DNA of 64,000 nucleotides from an uncultured Lachnospiraceae bacterium (GTDB lineage Bacteria; Bacillota; Clostridia; Lachnospirales; Lachnospiraceae). Under the pieces are notes generated by a model. The model made no database searches. It was not told the origin of the DNA and was given only the letters and a program-made list of their open reading frames with translations. Within the stretch, counting starts at the first letter, position 1, and every line of letters begins with the position of its first letter. Positions 17,301 to 26,899 of this stretch are shown one piece after another. The stretch lies in the NCBI GenBank assembly GCA_905199445.1, contig CAJKGK010000012.1, positions 22,932 to 86,931 of the forward strand, given 5' to 3'. The translations under genes were made by a program, and so were the position numbers.

Positions 17301-19915
17301 ATTATATAAACGCCTGGCGCCGTATTTTTCCAGCCATCAGCGTAATTCCAGCCACCTTTTTCTTCTGAAGCAGGTACAGGTTCAGGTCCGGTACAGTGAA
17401 ACTCTACACCTTCCGGTGTAAAAGAGGGGTCAGAAACTTCAATAGTCACAAGCCGCTTTGTATTAAAATAAAAGCCGTTTTCAGCCTGACCGTCGAAAGT
17501 AACCGTTACATCCGGCACCTGAAAATCATAGTCAAATTCTATGCTGCCTTCCGATTCGTTTCCCCCGTAATCTCTGACTGTAACTAAAACAGTCACATGG
17601 AAGCTCTGATCAGACGTTTGAGGGGCAAGCACTTTATAAGGAATAACCAGGCTTCCCCTGAATTTTTCAGCATTTTCTTTTAATTGACTGGTTTTCAGAT
17701 TGTTTTTTACCGCTCCGGCAATCACTTTGCTCCATGCCTCCTGCAGCCCTTTCTCGCTTTTTAGAAAACATTGAAATTTAACCTGCTCAATACCAGAAAA
17801 ACAATCTGAATGCTCGTAAACATCCGATGTATCAAATAATATTTCCACATCCTTATTATAAATATGGTTCTTTACAGGATCTTTAACTGTAAGTACCGGA
17901 TGCGCAGGGGCCTGTCCATCCACAACAATGCCCTCTGTAGACGCATAGGAAACATTTCCCACCAAATCAATAGCTTTTACAAAAATAATCTGACGTTTTT
18001 CATCAATATCAATCTTCTTTTCATTTGCATCTAAAACGCTGATCCATTGATTCTGCCTTTCAAGAAAACTTTTCATTTGATCTCTGGACAAAAATTGAAA
18101 TTCATCATAATCCATAACCAAATACTGAACAGCGTATACACCGCTTTGGTGATCCCGTGCACCTACGGTCACCTGAACATTTTTCTGATTGCCAAAAATA
18201 TTCAGATCCGGCTCATGGGCCAGTTGATCCTCAAAACCTGTACACTGTCCATTGGCGCTGACATTGATATATGCATGTGTGTCACGGTCAATGCAGCAAG
18301 TCAGCTTTACTGCCTGGGACTGTGCCGTCACCTCCCCATCTCGTATAAAAACAAGTCTGAACCACAGACATGTATTTTTTGTAAATGCAAACGTCCGGAC
18401 TTGTCGGGTACATTGCGCATCCTCATAAAAATACAGATCTGTATAACCGCTGCATGGATCTTTGGCACACAAAACCGGTGGCCCCTGACTTTCCGGCGAA
18501 GCCCAGATTTCCATTTCAGCTTCTTTTTGAGGTGATTTCACCGTAAATCCTTCCGCCAGTTCATATTCCCATGGTTCAACCGGTCGAGGGGAAATGATTA
18601 AAGACCCTACGCAAGCAGTCTCATCCGCCTGAAAATCATAGCAATAATTATGAAGCTGTTTCGGCTTATCCCCCCGAGGGACGGCTGCAGTAATATCATA
18701 ACGCCCCGTCCCCTCAGTCCGCATTGCCTCGGTTGTAAATACAGGCATATACTGGGACAATAGGGTATTTAAAACAATATCCCTTTCCTGATCTACAATT
18801 CCCGTAAATACAGATTCACAATTTTGGACGGCAATCTTCTGGAAATCCGGATTTGACGCATAATAATCTCTGACCACATCCACAAGATTTACACGAATCG
18901 GCCGTTCCTTTGTGATGCACGTTAATCGATAGTCATATAAATTATCAAGGTTTAATATATATTTAGCGGCATCTGCTCCCGTCAGCACAGGACACCTTCC
19001 CCCTTCCGCCTCATTGAGATTTAAAACCGATCCCTCCTTGCATACATCGGCCGACATTAGTATAAAAGGCTTGTCCGTGTCAATATAAACGGAATCCGAA
19101 TTTACCAATCCGTTTAATCCAATGGTTTTGAGTTGGATCGCCGGACTTCCGTCATAGCATTTTTCTTCATATTGGATGGTGTCAAGAGCAATATTAATTT
19201 CTTTCGGTTCTACGGTCAACGACCAGTCGGCCTGGATCTTCACGTTCAACGCCTCTGCTTCACAGAAATTATCATAGCTCAGACAGATTTGGGCCGTACC
19301 AACATCCTGGGCCGCATAGACGATACCTCCTGTAACCATATACATTCCTGGTGTTTCCACAGACATCTCTGCGGAATAAAACTGTACAGATACACTGTTC
19401 AAAACAGTTTTTGTACCTGAAACCGACACACACCAGCGAGCAGGGTCTGTAATTTGAGCGGCCACTGTCTGAGAATCCTGCATTTTATCATCCTGGACAA
19501 TCCGGGCCCTAAAAAACAGAGGCTCATACCCATCTACATGAGTGCCTGAGTAAACAACATTGTGCACATTATTGGGATCAAAAATAATTTTTGACTGAGT
19601 TTTTTCTCCATACTCCATCTGAGATTCCCCGATTTTTATATCGCCTACCTCCTGCTGTGTCACAGAAGCGGCAAATACACTGACCGTCTGTGCCCCCAAT
19701 AAAATAGCCCCGCCCAAAATTACAAATAGAATGATCCCCTTTACAATGAATTTTACAGCCGTTTTTACATTACGTCCTGTTAATTGGTCAAAAACCCGGG
19801 GAATTTTCAATATTACAGCTAAAATGCAGGCCACGGTCAAACATATACCGGATATAACCGTACAACAGATAAAAATGTGGTGATACAGCCCTATCTCATA
19901 CTCAATCTGACTCAT
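14351..19915 (-). CDS. Giant membrane-anchored Ig-like repeat surface protein
   Basis: A 1854-residue protein. The start at 19915 is chosen because GGGGAGGAGG lies just before it; an in-frame ATG at 19945 lacks such a site. Two hydrophobic segments lie near residues 15-40 and 60-85, the second ending in an Ala-rich stretch like a signal peptide. A C-terminal segment near 1825-1848 is followed by a basic tail. Between them lie many Ig-like domains of about 100-120 residues, marked by a recurring D-x-T/Q-A/P-P motif (DSTAPRI, DCTKPQI, DRQAPVI, DFTAPKI, DHTPPVI). This is the bacterial Ig-like fold of adhesins and cell-wall proteins. It overlaps the kinase gene by 14 bases, so the two are coupled. 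No LPXTG motif is seen. Confidence 0.85.
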   Translation of the reverse strand: MSQIEYEIGLYHHIFICCTVISGICLTVACILAVILKIPRVFDQLTGRNVKTAVKFIVKGIILFVILGGAILLGAQTVSVFAASVTQQEVGDIKIGESQMEYGEKTQSKIIFDPNNVHNVVYSGTHVDGYEPLFFRARIVQDDKMQDSQTVAAQITDPARWCVSVSGTKTVLNSVSVQFYSAEMSVETPGMYMVTGGIVYAAQDVGTAQICLSYDNFCEAEALNVKIQADWSLTVEPKEINIALDTIQYEEKCYDGSPAIQLKTIGLNGLVNSDSVYIDTDKPFILMSADVCKEGSVLNLNEAEGGRCPVLTGADAAKYILNLDNLYDYRLTCITKERPIRVNLVDVVRDYYASNPDFQKIAVQNCESVFTGIVDQERDIVLNTLLSQYMPVFTTEAMRTEGTGRYDITAAVPRGDKPKQLHNYCYDFQADETACVGSLIISPRPVEPWEYELAEGFTVKSPQKEAEMEIWASPESQGPPVLCAKDPCSGYTDLYFYEDAQCTRQVRTFAFTKNTCLWFRLVFIRDGEVTAQSQAVKLTCCIDRDTHAYINVSANGQCTGFEDQLAHEPDLNIFGNQKNVQVTVGARDHQSGVYAVQYLVMDYDEFQFLSRDQMKSFLERQNQWISVLDANEKKIDIDEKRQIIFVKAIDLVGNVSYASTEGIVVDGQAPAHPVLTVKDPVKNHIYNKDVEILFDTSDVYEHSDCFSGIEQVKFQCFLKSEKGLQEAWSKVIAGAVKNNLKTSQLKENAEKFRGSLVIPYKVLAPQTSDQSFHVTVLVTVRDYGGNESEGSIEFDYDFQVPDVTVTFDGQAENGFYFNTKRLVTIEVSDPSFTPEGVEFHCTGPEPVPASEEKGGWNYADGWKNTAPGVYIMKFYFCTDGIYTFGLCVTDLAGNQCSLDEQLKDHEKYFVVDSTAPRIIEAEFYSVSQDKKSDRKLPSMKDQRYYSNEKICGKIIIQDRNFCHELMSESGSCGLKICTNACDNTGAALEPGWKHQWHHISDDLYMAEILFSDEANYTFSIVYKDLAGNDLSHPYRPDHFTLDWTKPNGCMGIDKEEVLWDGSVSLDNERLFFNRNIQVSFMRTDDFISGIEQMVMMESKNLLTEAQLDLAFAQGLWSEIQTIQLEADQSVIIYGRIEDCCGNYTYIRTPMLILDSHVPDSRIDILTPKPVYDIYSGNVNVEISAWDGDTAVENKRADASHTANGLEMTDGISGLSSVYYEIRNNQKVTQKGFLLKPGEKEKLRYTKEQIQIDGSLNNSNDIQIYVCMKDKAGNFSEKVKNILIDCTKPQIRVSFDSQLPKNNWYFKDVRTATVEIREQNFRPDLVKIDVNSSNGMKPVMTQWTAGEKEGQSQIPDVYSCRIIFQDNGEYDFSVYCKDMALNEAVIPYKSERLIIDRQAPVIDICYDHHSSQSHSYYNHARTATITVHEHYFDSNDVKIHVVSSLGGRYADAPECTPWTDNGDVHTTSITFNNEGDYILKISYEDLAGNPSNSIEPQYFTLDFTAPKIEFKNIADQSANRGSVAPMIVISDLNFLPECMAVRLTGAGRGYIPVEQMISRVNGLGQTQITFKDFDQDMDDLYTLTASAADQAGNRTVSHITFSVNRHGSTYVMDGPTRKRLDSGFINTPSDMIIHEINVDSLEFIELTCSVNGEVKKMIPDRDYTVKMENDQGKWKKYTYTIAAACFETQGTYCINIYSRDRADNVNMNQMKGKPIEFIIDHTPPVISVSNLEDRGRYKEKLHEFTVQIKDYTVLDKAVVDIDGVKTVYTGADLEQPVRISMKAQNQYQHIRITAWDMAGNKNETKEVTVLVTPSSWILFFMNKPLFYLTLMTALAIIGGIVFIGVKLWRVGIIRK

Positions 19916-21692
19916 ATTCTTCCTCCTCCCCATAAACAGCCTCAATATTCCTTTCAGCCAATTTTATGCCATCTTTAATTGTACGCTTCAGTTCTTTAAC
20001 CAGTTCTTCCTCTGTCTGTACGTTGTCTGTTTCCTCAAGTTGAAACGTAAGATCTTTAAGTATCTGAGTCATGGCAGCCTTTGTAATTCCTCCCTGATCT
20101 TTAAATTCTCCAGTCCATGTAAATATTTCATAAACAATTTCATTATAAAGCCGCAGCTGTGTAACCATATTATCCTTCAGCGCCAGACCTGAATAAAACA
20201 GCGCCAGTAAATCATCCCAGTAATCTTTGTAAGAAATCTGCAAATCCCCGGCTTTGTCAACAACGCCCAGTTTACTTTTATAGTAGCTGCCGATTCGTCC
20301 TAAAATAGTGGCCCTGGCTTTCCATGCCTGTTTATGTAAATTATTTTCTCCAAAATCCAATATAGATAAATCAGCCCCTTCCACGTTTTTAAACCAGCCG
20401 GCTGCCGCCGCCCGATCACCGACGCCTCCGGCATAGTAATAATAGGCCAGCCCAAGTCGATAGGAAAATTCTACATATCCGCTTTGATTATGCCTCAGGC
20501 AAAGTCTGTTGCTTTGTGACCGGCCATAATCCCTGGAATTCAGTACAGTTATCAGCCATGTCTCCTCCTTTTCAGAAAAATTATAATCTTCCATGAAAAT
20601 CTCTAATACCTTCAGATAAGCTTCTTTCCTGAAAGGATCAAGCCCGATGGCCTTACGGTAATTTTCCAGTTTATATCCTTCCTCCGAAACAAGGGCACTA
20701 TCCATATAATACGCATATCCGGTTTTGCTGATATAGCCTTCCATGTACCGGCTCCATACGGCAATACAGCCAAGAGTCAAAGATAAAAAGACAAAAATCA
20801 TAAAAGCCGCCATTTTTCGCCATAGACCTTTTCTGTAAGGCAGTCCCAGAGTTTCAAGATGCGCCAGATCATACTGAAGTTGTCCGCTGGACAAATATCG
20901 ATCCCTGATCTCATATTGGGTACTTTTCCAAATAACCGTCTCCAGACCTAAAAGCTGGGCTCTTAATGCCTTAGGTGTTTCCTGAATCAAAGTCTTTCTG
21001 CACTGCGTAATCTTTGGAAATTGAAATGGAGAATCTACAGGAGATCGGCCTGTAACCAAATGATGAAGCGTCGCCCCTAAATTATAAATATCCGTCCATG
21101 GTCCAGACTGTGGGCTGCCGCCGTACTGCTCAGGCGCAGCATAGCCTGGTGTTCCGAGACAGGCCGTATCCTGAGGGGTTTGAGATTTAAAAATACGGGC
21201 CGTACCAAAATCCACAACACAGATCTGACCGTCAGGCCGCAGCATAATGTTTGAGGGTTTCATATCCCTGTAAATAATCGGTTTAGGCCTGGTATGCAGA
21301 TAACAAAGCAGTTCACACAGCTGTTGTCCCCATGAAATAACCTCTGCCACAGGGATCGGACGTCCTTCTTTGTTGAGTCTGTCCTGCAGCACCACATTAA
21401 GTCCTCGCCCCTGGATATAATCCATGACAACAAGAAATGTATCCCCATCATCAATAACATCCACAATACTGGGCAAATAGGGATGGCTAAGCTGCTTTAA
21501 TATATCTGTTTCTGCAATCAGTCTCTGCCGGACCTGAGAATAATTCAGCAGACCCTGCTTTCGTATTTCTTTAATCGCCCATGTTTTATTTGCCCGTTCA
21601 TTAATCGCCAGATATACAATACTCATCCCGCCCTGTCCGATTTTATTCAAAACTTTATATTTACCGTCAATGATGGAACCGATTTCAAGCAT
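19902..21692 (-). CDS. Transmembrane serine/threonine protein kinase
   Basis: A 596-residue Hanks-type kinase. The start at 21692 is preferred over an ATG six bases upstream because it places GGGGAGG seven bases away. Residues 9-270 hold the kinase domain: GQGGMS at 19-24, catalytic lysine K41, YRDMKPSN near 141, DFGTA near 163 and an APEQYGG segment near 185. One transmembrane helix lies near 293-315. The roughly 280 residues after it should be outside and show no PASTA repeats; they look helical and TPR-like. It is thus not PrkC/PknB, which sense peptidoglycan through PASTA domains. It overlaps the Ig-like surface protein gene and may regulate or be regulated by it (inference). Confidence 0.92.
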   Translation of the reverse strand: MLEIGSIIDGKYKVLNKIGQGGMSIVYLAINERANKTWAIKEIRKQGLLNYSQVRQRLIAETDILKQLSHPYLPSIVDVIDDGDTFLVVMDYIQGRGLNVVLQDRLNKEGRPIPVAEVISWGQQLCELLCYLHTRPKPIIYRDMKPSNIMLRPDGQICVVDFGTARIFKSQTPQDTACLGTPGYAAPEQYGGSPQSGPWTDIYNLGATLHHLVTGRSPVDSPFQFPKITQCRKTLIQETPKALRAQLLGLETVIWKSTQYEIRDRYLSSGQLQYDLAHLETLGLPYRKGLWRKMAAFMIFVFLSLTLGCIAVWSRYMEGYISKTGYAYYMDSALVSEEGYKLENYRKAIGLDPFRKEAYLKVLEIFMEDYNFSEKEETWLITVLNSRDYGRSQSNRLCLRHNQSGYVEFSYRLGLAYYYYAGGVGDRAAAAGWFKNVEGADLSILDFGENNLHKQAWKARATILGRIGSYYKSKLGVVDKAGDLQISYKDYWDDLLALFYSGLALKDNMVTQLRLYNEIVYEIFTWTGEFKDQGGITKAAMTQILKDLTFQLEETDNVQTEEELVKELKRTIKDGIKLAERNIEAVYGEEEEYESD

Positions 21693-21828
21693 ACACATGC
21701 CTCCCCTTACAAAATCCAGCCGGAAAATCCCTCGATTTAGCCAAAGGGCTATACGGCTTACAGTGATGATCTATTTCTGCAAGTATCTTGTAGTCAGATA
21801 TACGGAATATGGGCGTAAGGTTCTGGTC

Positions 21829-21873
21829 AAAAGTATGGTCATTCATTGAAAAGTATGGAGATCCATTGAAAAT
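21829..21873. repeat. Tandem 20-bp repeat, 2.25 copies
   Basis: Two exact-period units (21829-21848 and 21849-21868) share AAAAGTATGG and CATTG and differ only in the five bases between; a third partial unit starts AAAAT. A spacing of two helical turns suggests binding sites on one face of the DNA, 137 bases before the kinase start. Confidence 0.55.
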
Positions 21874-22042
21874 AAGAAACTAAACCCAAAAAAGAGAAAA
21901 GAAATATCCAAAAGGACTAAAAGATTTGATATTATTTATTATACATCGACATTTTCATTTGCGCATTAAAAATCGTACGACAAAATTTGACAGACATTTT
22001 ACAAAAGCACGGACTTGATGACATTCCTTTCCTATGACACGC

Positions 22043-22090
22043 AAAAAGGACGCGCTCTGTCCCCGTCCAGAGGCAGAACACATCCCTTTT
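22043..22090 (-). terminator. rhaA terminator
   Basis: On the minus strand a 14-bp stem with G-U pairs (AAGG…TTCTG against CAGAG…CCTT) is followed by TTTTTGC, about 20 bases after the rhaA stop codon. Confidence 0.7.
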
Positions 22091-22111
22091 ATAAATCTGT
22101 ATCACAATATT

Positions 22112-23362
22112 TTATCTCTTTGAAAGAACATCCTTTTCATAATCCTGAACAGCCTTAAACCAGTCTTCTTTTGCAGGAACATTATTTACTTCACAGAAGT
22201 AGTTCCATACATCACCAAACGGATAAAACTTCATTTCTTCCTGCTGCATCATAACTTCTGTCATCCGGCCTTCGTGCTGAAGCTGAGCCAGTTTTTTATT
22301 CGGAGAAAGCAGTGCATAGAGTAAGGCTTTCTGCATGCTTCTCATCCCAACAACCCATGCGCTGATCCGGTTAATGCTGGCATCAAAAAAGTCAAGACCG
22401 ATAATCACTCTGTCAATAGCGTCATTTCTTACGATTTCCTTGGCAATTTCTTTTGTTTCATCATCATAAATAACAACATGGTCGCTGTCCCAACGCACCG
22501 GACGTGTAACATGAAGTGCCAGTTTATCATAGAATAATAACATGGAAGATATTTTGTCAGATACCACCTCTGTAGGATGATAATGGCCGTTATCCAGGAG
22601 ACACAAAATGCCTTTCTGTGCAGCATAATTCATATAAAACTCATGAGAACCAACGGTATAAGATTCCATACCGATTCCAAACACCTTGGATTCCACAGCT
22701 ACATATACCTTTGCCTTGTCATAATCCACAGATAAAATCTGATCCAGAGAGTCTTTCAGGCGGGCTCTCGGCGCCATACGATCCGCAGGGATATCCTTAA
22801 AGCCGTCTGGAATCCAGATGTTTACAAGTGACGGGGTTCCCAGCTCAGTGGCAAAATATTCTGCAATTTTAATACATGCTTTTCCATGGTCAATCCAGAA
22901 TTTACGAATGGTTTCATCCGGACTTGACAGTGTAAATTCAGAAGCCAGCGGATGGGAAAAGTAAGTCGGATTAAAGTCAAGACCCAGCCCTCTTTCTTTG
23001 GCAAACTCTACCCATTTTTTGAAATGTTTTGGTTCAAGTTTATCTCTGTCTACCTTTTCTCCATCTTCAAAAATCGCATAACTTGCATGAAGATTAATAC
23101 GGTGTTTACCTGGAATCAGGCTTAAAGCCTGATCGATATCAGCCATTAATTCTTCCGGAGTTCTGGCTCTTCCTGGATAATTTCCTGTAGCCTGAATACC
23201 GCCGGTCAGTGAACTGGCGCCTTCAAACCCTAAAACATCATCGCCCTGCCAGCAATGCATGGAAATAGGAATATTTTTTAATGTTTCAATCGCGGCATCT
23301 GTATCCACGCCCAGTGCAGCATATCTTTCTTTTGCATCTAAATATCTTTCTTTGATTGTCAT
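22112..23362 (-). CDS. rhaA: L-rhamnose isomerase
   Basis: A 416-residue protein, close to the usual 419 residues of bacterial RhaA. It converts L-rhamnose to L-rhamnulose using divalent metal ions on a TIM-barrel scaffold. Characteristic stretches are [10 protein letters not shown] near residue 34, [24 protein letters not shown] with the metal-site region, and WDSDHVV. The start at 23362 has GGGAGG seven bases upstream; a possible TTG at 23404 overlapping rhaB has no such site. It follows rhaB by 38 bases in one operon. No rhamnulose-1-phosphate aldolase or rhamnose transporter lies in the window, so the rest of the pathway is elsewhere. Confidence 0.95.
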   Translation of the reverse strand: MTIKERYLDAKERYAALGVDTDAAIETLKNIPISMHCWQGDDVLGFEGASSLTGGIQATGNYPGRARTPEELMADIDQALSLIPGKHRINLHASYAIFEDGEKVDRDKLEPKHFKKWVEFAKERGLGLDFNPTYFSHPLASEFTLSSPDETIRKFWIDHGKACIKIAEYFATELGTPSLVNIWIPDGFKDIPADRMAPRARLKDSLDQILSVDYDKAKVYVAVESKVFGIGMESYTVGSHEFYMNYAAQKGILCLLDNGHYHPTEVVSDKISSMLLFYDKLALHVTRPVRWDSDHVVIYDDETKEIAKEIVRNDAIDRVIIGLDFFDASINRISAWVVGMRSMQKALLYALLSPNKKLAQLQHEGRMTEVMMQQEEMKFYPFGDVWNYFCEVNNVPAKEDWFKAVQDYEKDVLSKR

Positions 23363-23400
23363 GATAAATCCTCCCTGATTATAAAATCTCTCTTTTGCAT

Positions 23401-24813
23401 TCAAACATTGTCTGATTCAAATGTTTTGATCTGAAACGAATTAAAAATACATGTGCGTGCATCTTCAAGAGATGCAAATTCATGCGCTTTAAGCATCTGC
23501 GCAACAATATTGCCGATGGCTGTTGCCTCTGTAGGTCCGGCATGAACGGTTTTTCCTGTTGCCTTTGCAGTCAGCGCATTTAAATAGTCCGCATTGGATC
23601 CACCGCCGACAATGTGAATTCTGGAATATGTACGTCCTGTGATGGCCTCGATTTCTCTCACCGTATCCTTATAGCTGTCTGCAAGACTCTGATAAACAAC
23701 AGTGGCAATCTCTCCAACCGACTCGGGTACCGGCTGATTCGTGTTCTTACAATAATCCTGAATCGCCTTTATCATATTTTCAGGTGCCAGAAAGCCCTCA
23801 TCATTCACATCCACTCTTGACACAAAATCCGTGGATTGCTCTGCCAGTTCACAAAGTCTGGCAAAACTGTATGCATCATTTAGTTCATGTCGTACAGACT
23901 GGATCATCCAAAGCCCCATAATATTTTTTAAATATCTGAATCGATAATCATAACCGCCTTCATTCGTAAAATTTGCCTTCATACTGTCCATGCTACAGTC
24001 TGCTTCCCTGCGCTCAATTCCCATTAATGACCACGTACCTGAACTGATATAAAGATAATCATCGTCATTAGCCGGGACACTTAAAACTGCCGAACCGGTA
24101 TCATGAGTTGCAGGAAGAACAACCTGGCAGTCAAAACCAACCTGTTCCTGAATGGCTTTTGTAAAGCTGCCTACAACAGTCTTTGGCAGAGAAATCTCTC
24201 CGAATATCTCTTTCTTATAACCTAATTTTTCAATTAATTCAAAATCCCAGTTTTTTGTTGCCGGACTTACAAGCTGAGTTGTTGTGGCATTTGTGTATTC
24301 CGTTTTTTTATTTCCCGTGAGGAGAAAATTAAAATAATCCGGAATCAGCAGCATGGTCTCAGCTTCATCCATCTGCTCAGGATGATTTTGTTTCACCGCC
24401 ATCAGCTGGTAAATTGTATTAAAAATCTGCTTTTGAATACCTGTCCGCGCATACAGGGCTTCCGGTGAAATGATCTCGTAAACCTTGGCATCCATACCAT
24501 TTGTACGGGCATCCCTGTACCCTACTGTATCACCAAGAATTTTGTTGTTTTTATCAAGCAGTACAAAATCCACGGCCCATGTATCAATTCCCATGCTGAC
24601 AGGAATTTTTCCGACTTCCTTACATTTTTTCAGCCCGGCAATAATACTTTCAAAAAGCCCCTGAACGTCCCAGCATAAATGACCGTTCTTTTTTGCCATT
24701 CCGTTTTCAAAGCGGTATACCTCCTCTAAAACGATCTTTCCGTCCTTTACAGATCCTAAAATATGACGGCCGCTGGAAGCACCGATATCCACGGCTAAAT
24801 AGTACTTATTCAT
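23401..24813 (-). CDS. rhaB: Rhamnulokinase
   Basis: A 470-residue FGGY-family kinase that phosphorylates L-rhamnulose at O1. The N-terminal phosphate-binding loop [10 protein letters not shown] (residues 6-15), [17 protein letters not shown] and a late HIVGGGSN loop are all visible. The start at 24813 has GGGGAG ten bases upstream; an in-frame ATG 30 bases earlier also follows ACATATGAATAA, so a second start is possible. It is the first gene of the rhaBA operon. Only the kinase and isomerase are here, so aldolase and uptake genes must lie outside the window. Confidence 0.94.
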   Translation of the reverse strand: MNKYYLAVDIGASSGRHILGSVKDGKIVLEEVYRFENGMAKKNGHLCWDVQGLFESIIAGLKKCKEVGKIPVSMGIDTWAVDFVLLDKNNKILGDTVGYRDARTNGMDAKVYEIISPEALYARTGIQKQIFNTIYQLMAVKQNHPEQMDEAETMLLIPDYFNFLLTGNKKTEYTNATTTQLVSPATKNWDFELIEKLGYKKEIFGEISLPKTVVGSFTKAIQEQVGFDCQVVLPATHDTGSAVLSVPANDDDYLYISSGTWSLMGIERREADCSMDSMKANFTNEGGYDYRFRYLKNIMGLWMIQSVRHELNDAYSFARLCELAEQSTDFVSRVDVNDEGFLAPENMIKAIQDYCKNTNQPVPESVGEIATVVYQSLADSYKDTVREIEAITGRTYSRIHIVGGGSNADYLNALTAKATGKTVHAGPTEATAIGNIVAQMLKAHEFASLEDARTCIFNSFQIKTFESDNV

Positions 24814-24872
24814 ATGTGTTACGCTCCCCTTAACGTTATTCATATGTTTATTATACACAAAGGCACATACAA

Positions 24873-24911
24873 AAATAAGGTCGTTACTTGCAGATCGTAA
24901 CAACCTTATTT
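24873..24911 (-). terminator. Terminator of the CBS-ACT gene
   Basis: On the minus strand a 15-bp stem (AAATAAGGTtGTTAC against GTAACgACCTTATTT, one G-U pair) with a 9-base loop is followed by TTG and lies 44 bases after the CBS-ACT stop codon, between it and rhaB. Confidence 0.7.
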
Positions 24912-24954
24912 GCCATTTTCCATATCTATGGTGTATATCCTAATCCAGACCGGA

Positions 24955-25599
24955 TCAGTCCCTGTCTCCCTGAACATATTTCACGTCTCTTACATCAAAC
25001 TTATGCTTTAAAAGAGATTTAACAACCTTGTCAAAATCTTCGGCATCGATTCTCAGGAAAATCTCAACAAGATTCATCACGTCCGTATGCATGACCAGCA
25101 TATTTCGTATATCACCGCCGGCCCTGGCAATCACTTCACACATTTTAGCCAGCGTTCCCCGGCTGTCATAGCTGTAAACAACCAGTGAATTATGTTTATG
25201 GCCAAACATTTTCTGATATTGTTTAAATACAGCCTGTTGAGTTACAATGCCCATCAGATGGTTCTGCTCATCTGTAATTGGGATAAATCTGACCTTTGAT
25301 GTAATAAATTGGGCTGCTGCTTCTTCAATCCGCACATCCCCGGAAATCGTGTCAATCTTTGTCTTCATAAATTCCTGTACTTTTTTCTCAAGGAATTCCT
25401 CTTTGCTGCAGTTATCGCATTCAAAATAAGATTCAAATACAAACTGCTTAGACAATACACCTACAAAGTTTTGACCGTCTACGACCGGCAGCGAAAGCAG
25501 CTCATGTTCATTAATAATCGCAATAGCTTTTTTGATGGTATCTGTAACTTCAATACAGCTGAGACGTTCATATGGCAGCATAATGGCTCTAACCCTCAT
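24955..25599 (-). CDS. CBS domain pair with C-terminal ACT-like domain
   Basis: A 214-residue protein. Two CBS domains span residues 5-60 and 75-130 (LSLPVVDGQNFVGVLSK and RFIPITDEQNHLMGIVT are typical CBS strands). An ACT-like domain follows at 138-210 (SLVVYSYDSRGTLAKMCEVIARAGGDI). This is the layout of AcuB-like proteins, which bind adenine nucleotides through CBS and often amino acids through ACT. No enzyme domain is attached, so it should act as a sensor or regulatory subunit. AAAGGAGGG precedes the start. It stands alone between the rha operon and a Sel1-repeat gene, each with its own terminator or gap. Confidence 0.85.
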   Translation of the reverse strand: MRVRAIMLPYERLSCIEVTDTIKKAIAIINEHELLSLPVVDGQNFVGVLSKQFVFESYFECDNCSKEEFLEKKVQEFMKTKIDTISGDVRIEEAAAQFITSKVRFIPITDEQNHLMGIVTQQAVFKQYQKMFGHKHNSLVVYSYDSRGTLAKMCEVIARAGGDIRNMLVMHTDVMNLVEIFLRIDAEDFDKVVKSLLKHKFDVRDVKYVQGDRD

Positions 25600-25692
25600 A
25601 TGAATAACCCTCCTTTGATGTAACTTATATCTCTATTATACTTATTTTTCTCCTATACAGCAATGGTTTTGTGGCAAAATATCAGATTAGGA

Positions 25693-26811
25693 TCATGTTT
25701 GGTCCTCAGTCTTACCCTTATCTGAAACCATACGCAGCCAATACCTCCCCTTTTGCAAATGATACATCCTGCTTTTGGGATCTATATACAGGTCAGACAG
25801 CCGACGCATGGCTTTAAGATTCCCTGAGCGTGCCTGATGCTCATACCATACAATCACAGACTGTATATCTTTTACTGTACCATATCCCATACAAAAAACA
25901 TCCAGCATATCCGAAGCAGCCATTGGACAGCCCCTCCGCCAGGCCATTCGATACAAAATCCACACCGTATTCATCTCGTTTTGGGAACGTATACGTTGTT
26001 TTTCAAGCCTTCCCAGCATCCATCCGGCATCGGCAGCACCGCCGCACCAGGCTGCCCTCAGCCACTTGGCTGCCTCCGAAGTGTTTTTTTGCTGATAACA
26101 GACCATTCCCATCAATAAGGCTGAAAGCGCATTCCCCGCTGCTGCCCGTGCCTTTGTATTCTCTTTCACCTGAACCCAAAGTGATGACAGATTCCGCGAT
26201 GACAGATTCCGGGGCCGTTCAAACAATTCCGTCAAGATCAGACCCAATCCGGCAGGCTCATAGCCGGAATAAAAGGCCTGCACAAACTTTTGTCGGGCTT
26301 TTTTTACGTAAATTACAGACTGTCGGCTCTTTTTCATATACAGCAGTCCCACAAGCCACTGTCTGCAGCTGTCGTAGCCGTCCTGATATACTGTGGATAA
26401 ACGTCTGCAAAGACTGTTAAAATCCCCCGGATTTTCCACAGAACAACGATTAAAAGCTTTCAATGTTTCAAATAACCGCAAAGCGGCTGTTTCCCGTTGT
26501 TTTATATTTCCTGTGTGACCACCGTGACCGCCATACGCCGGAATCATTTTAAAGTTCCCATAGGCTTTATAAAAAAGTGCCAGATGATCCAGCACAGCTT
26601 TTGGCTGATTGAACACGGGCCCCCCGGTGATCATATCCCCTGTATAATTTTTTTGCCGGCCAACCGGTTGACCTACAGCCGGTATTACTTCACGAATTAC
26701 CTTCGTCCAGCCGGCATCATCCGGCTCCAGATTAAGAATCACATAAAAACCGCAAACCGGACATCTGGCCCCACCGTCTTGTATATGCGCGTTACAGACA
26801 ACACATTTCAT
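25693..26811 (-). CDS. Zinc-ribbon protein with Sel1-like repeats
   Basis: A 372-residue protein of unknown function. Residues 1-21 form a zinc ribbon (CVVC then CPVC), common in bacterial regulators and scaffold proteins. The second half contains Sel1/TPR-like repeats with alternating A-x-x-x-L-G and W-L-x-x-A patterns (AAKWLRAAWCGGAADAGWMLGRL near residue 250). Residues 25-110 are basic and low in recognisable motifs. The start at 26811 is preferred because GGGGGG lies nine bases before it. Repeats of this kind mediate protein contacts. It lies downstream of the Spo0A-like gene; the two may share a transcript, since only about 90 bases separate them. Confidence 0.72.
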   Translation of the reverse strand: MKCVVCNAHIQDGGARCPVCGFYVILNLEPDDAGWTKVIREVIPAVGQPVGRQKNYTGDMITGGPVFNQPKAVLDHLALFYKAYGNFKMIPAYGGHGGHTGNIKQRETAALRLFETLKAFNRCSVENPGDFNSLCRRLSTVYQDGYDSCRQWLVGLLYMKKSRQSVIYVKKARQKFVQAFYSGYEPAGLGLILTELFERPRNLSSRNLSSLWVQVKENTKARAAAGNALSALLMGMVCYQQKNTSEAAKWLRAAWCGGAADAGWMLGRLEKQRIRSQNEMNTVWILYRMAWRRGCPMAASDMLDVFCMGYGTVKDIQSVIVWYEHQARSGNLKAMRRLSDLYIDPKSRMYHLQKGRYWLRMVSDKGKTEDQT

Positions 26812-26899
26812 TTCAGTTTCCCCCCGATTCTGTTTCATTTGCTGTCTGTAGCCATTATACATCTATGATCGAAAAATATTTTTTATTTCACGGATTCAA

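Larger units (their letters stand above)
21693..22111. other. Intergenic region between rhaA and the kinase gene
   Basis: 419 bases without a gene. It holds the rhaA terminator near 22043-22090 and a 20-bp tandem repeat at 21829-21873. No convincing promoter for the kinase gene could be picked by eye, and no open frame with a ribosome binding site is present. Confidence 0.6.

Noticed and set aside
25830..26420. Plus-strand open frame of 196 codons
   Set aside because: It is antisense within the zinc-ribbon/Sel1 gene and low in typical protein features.
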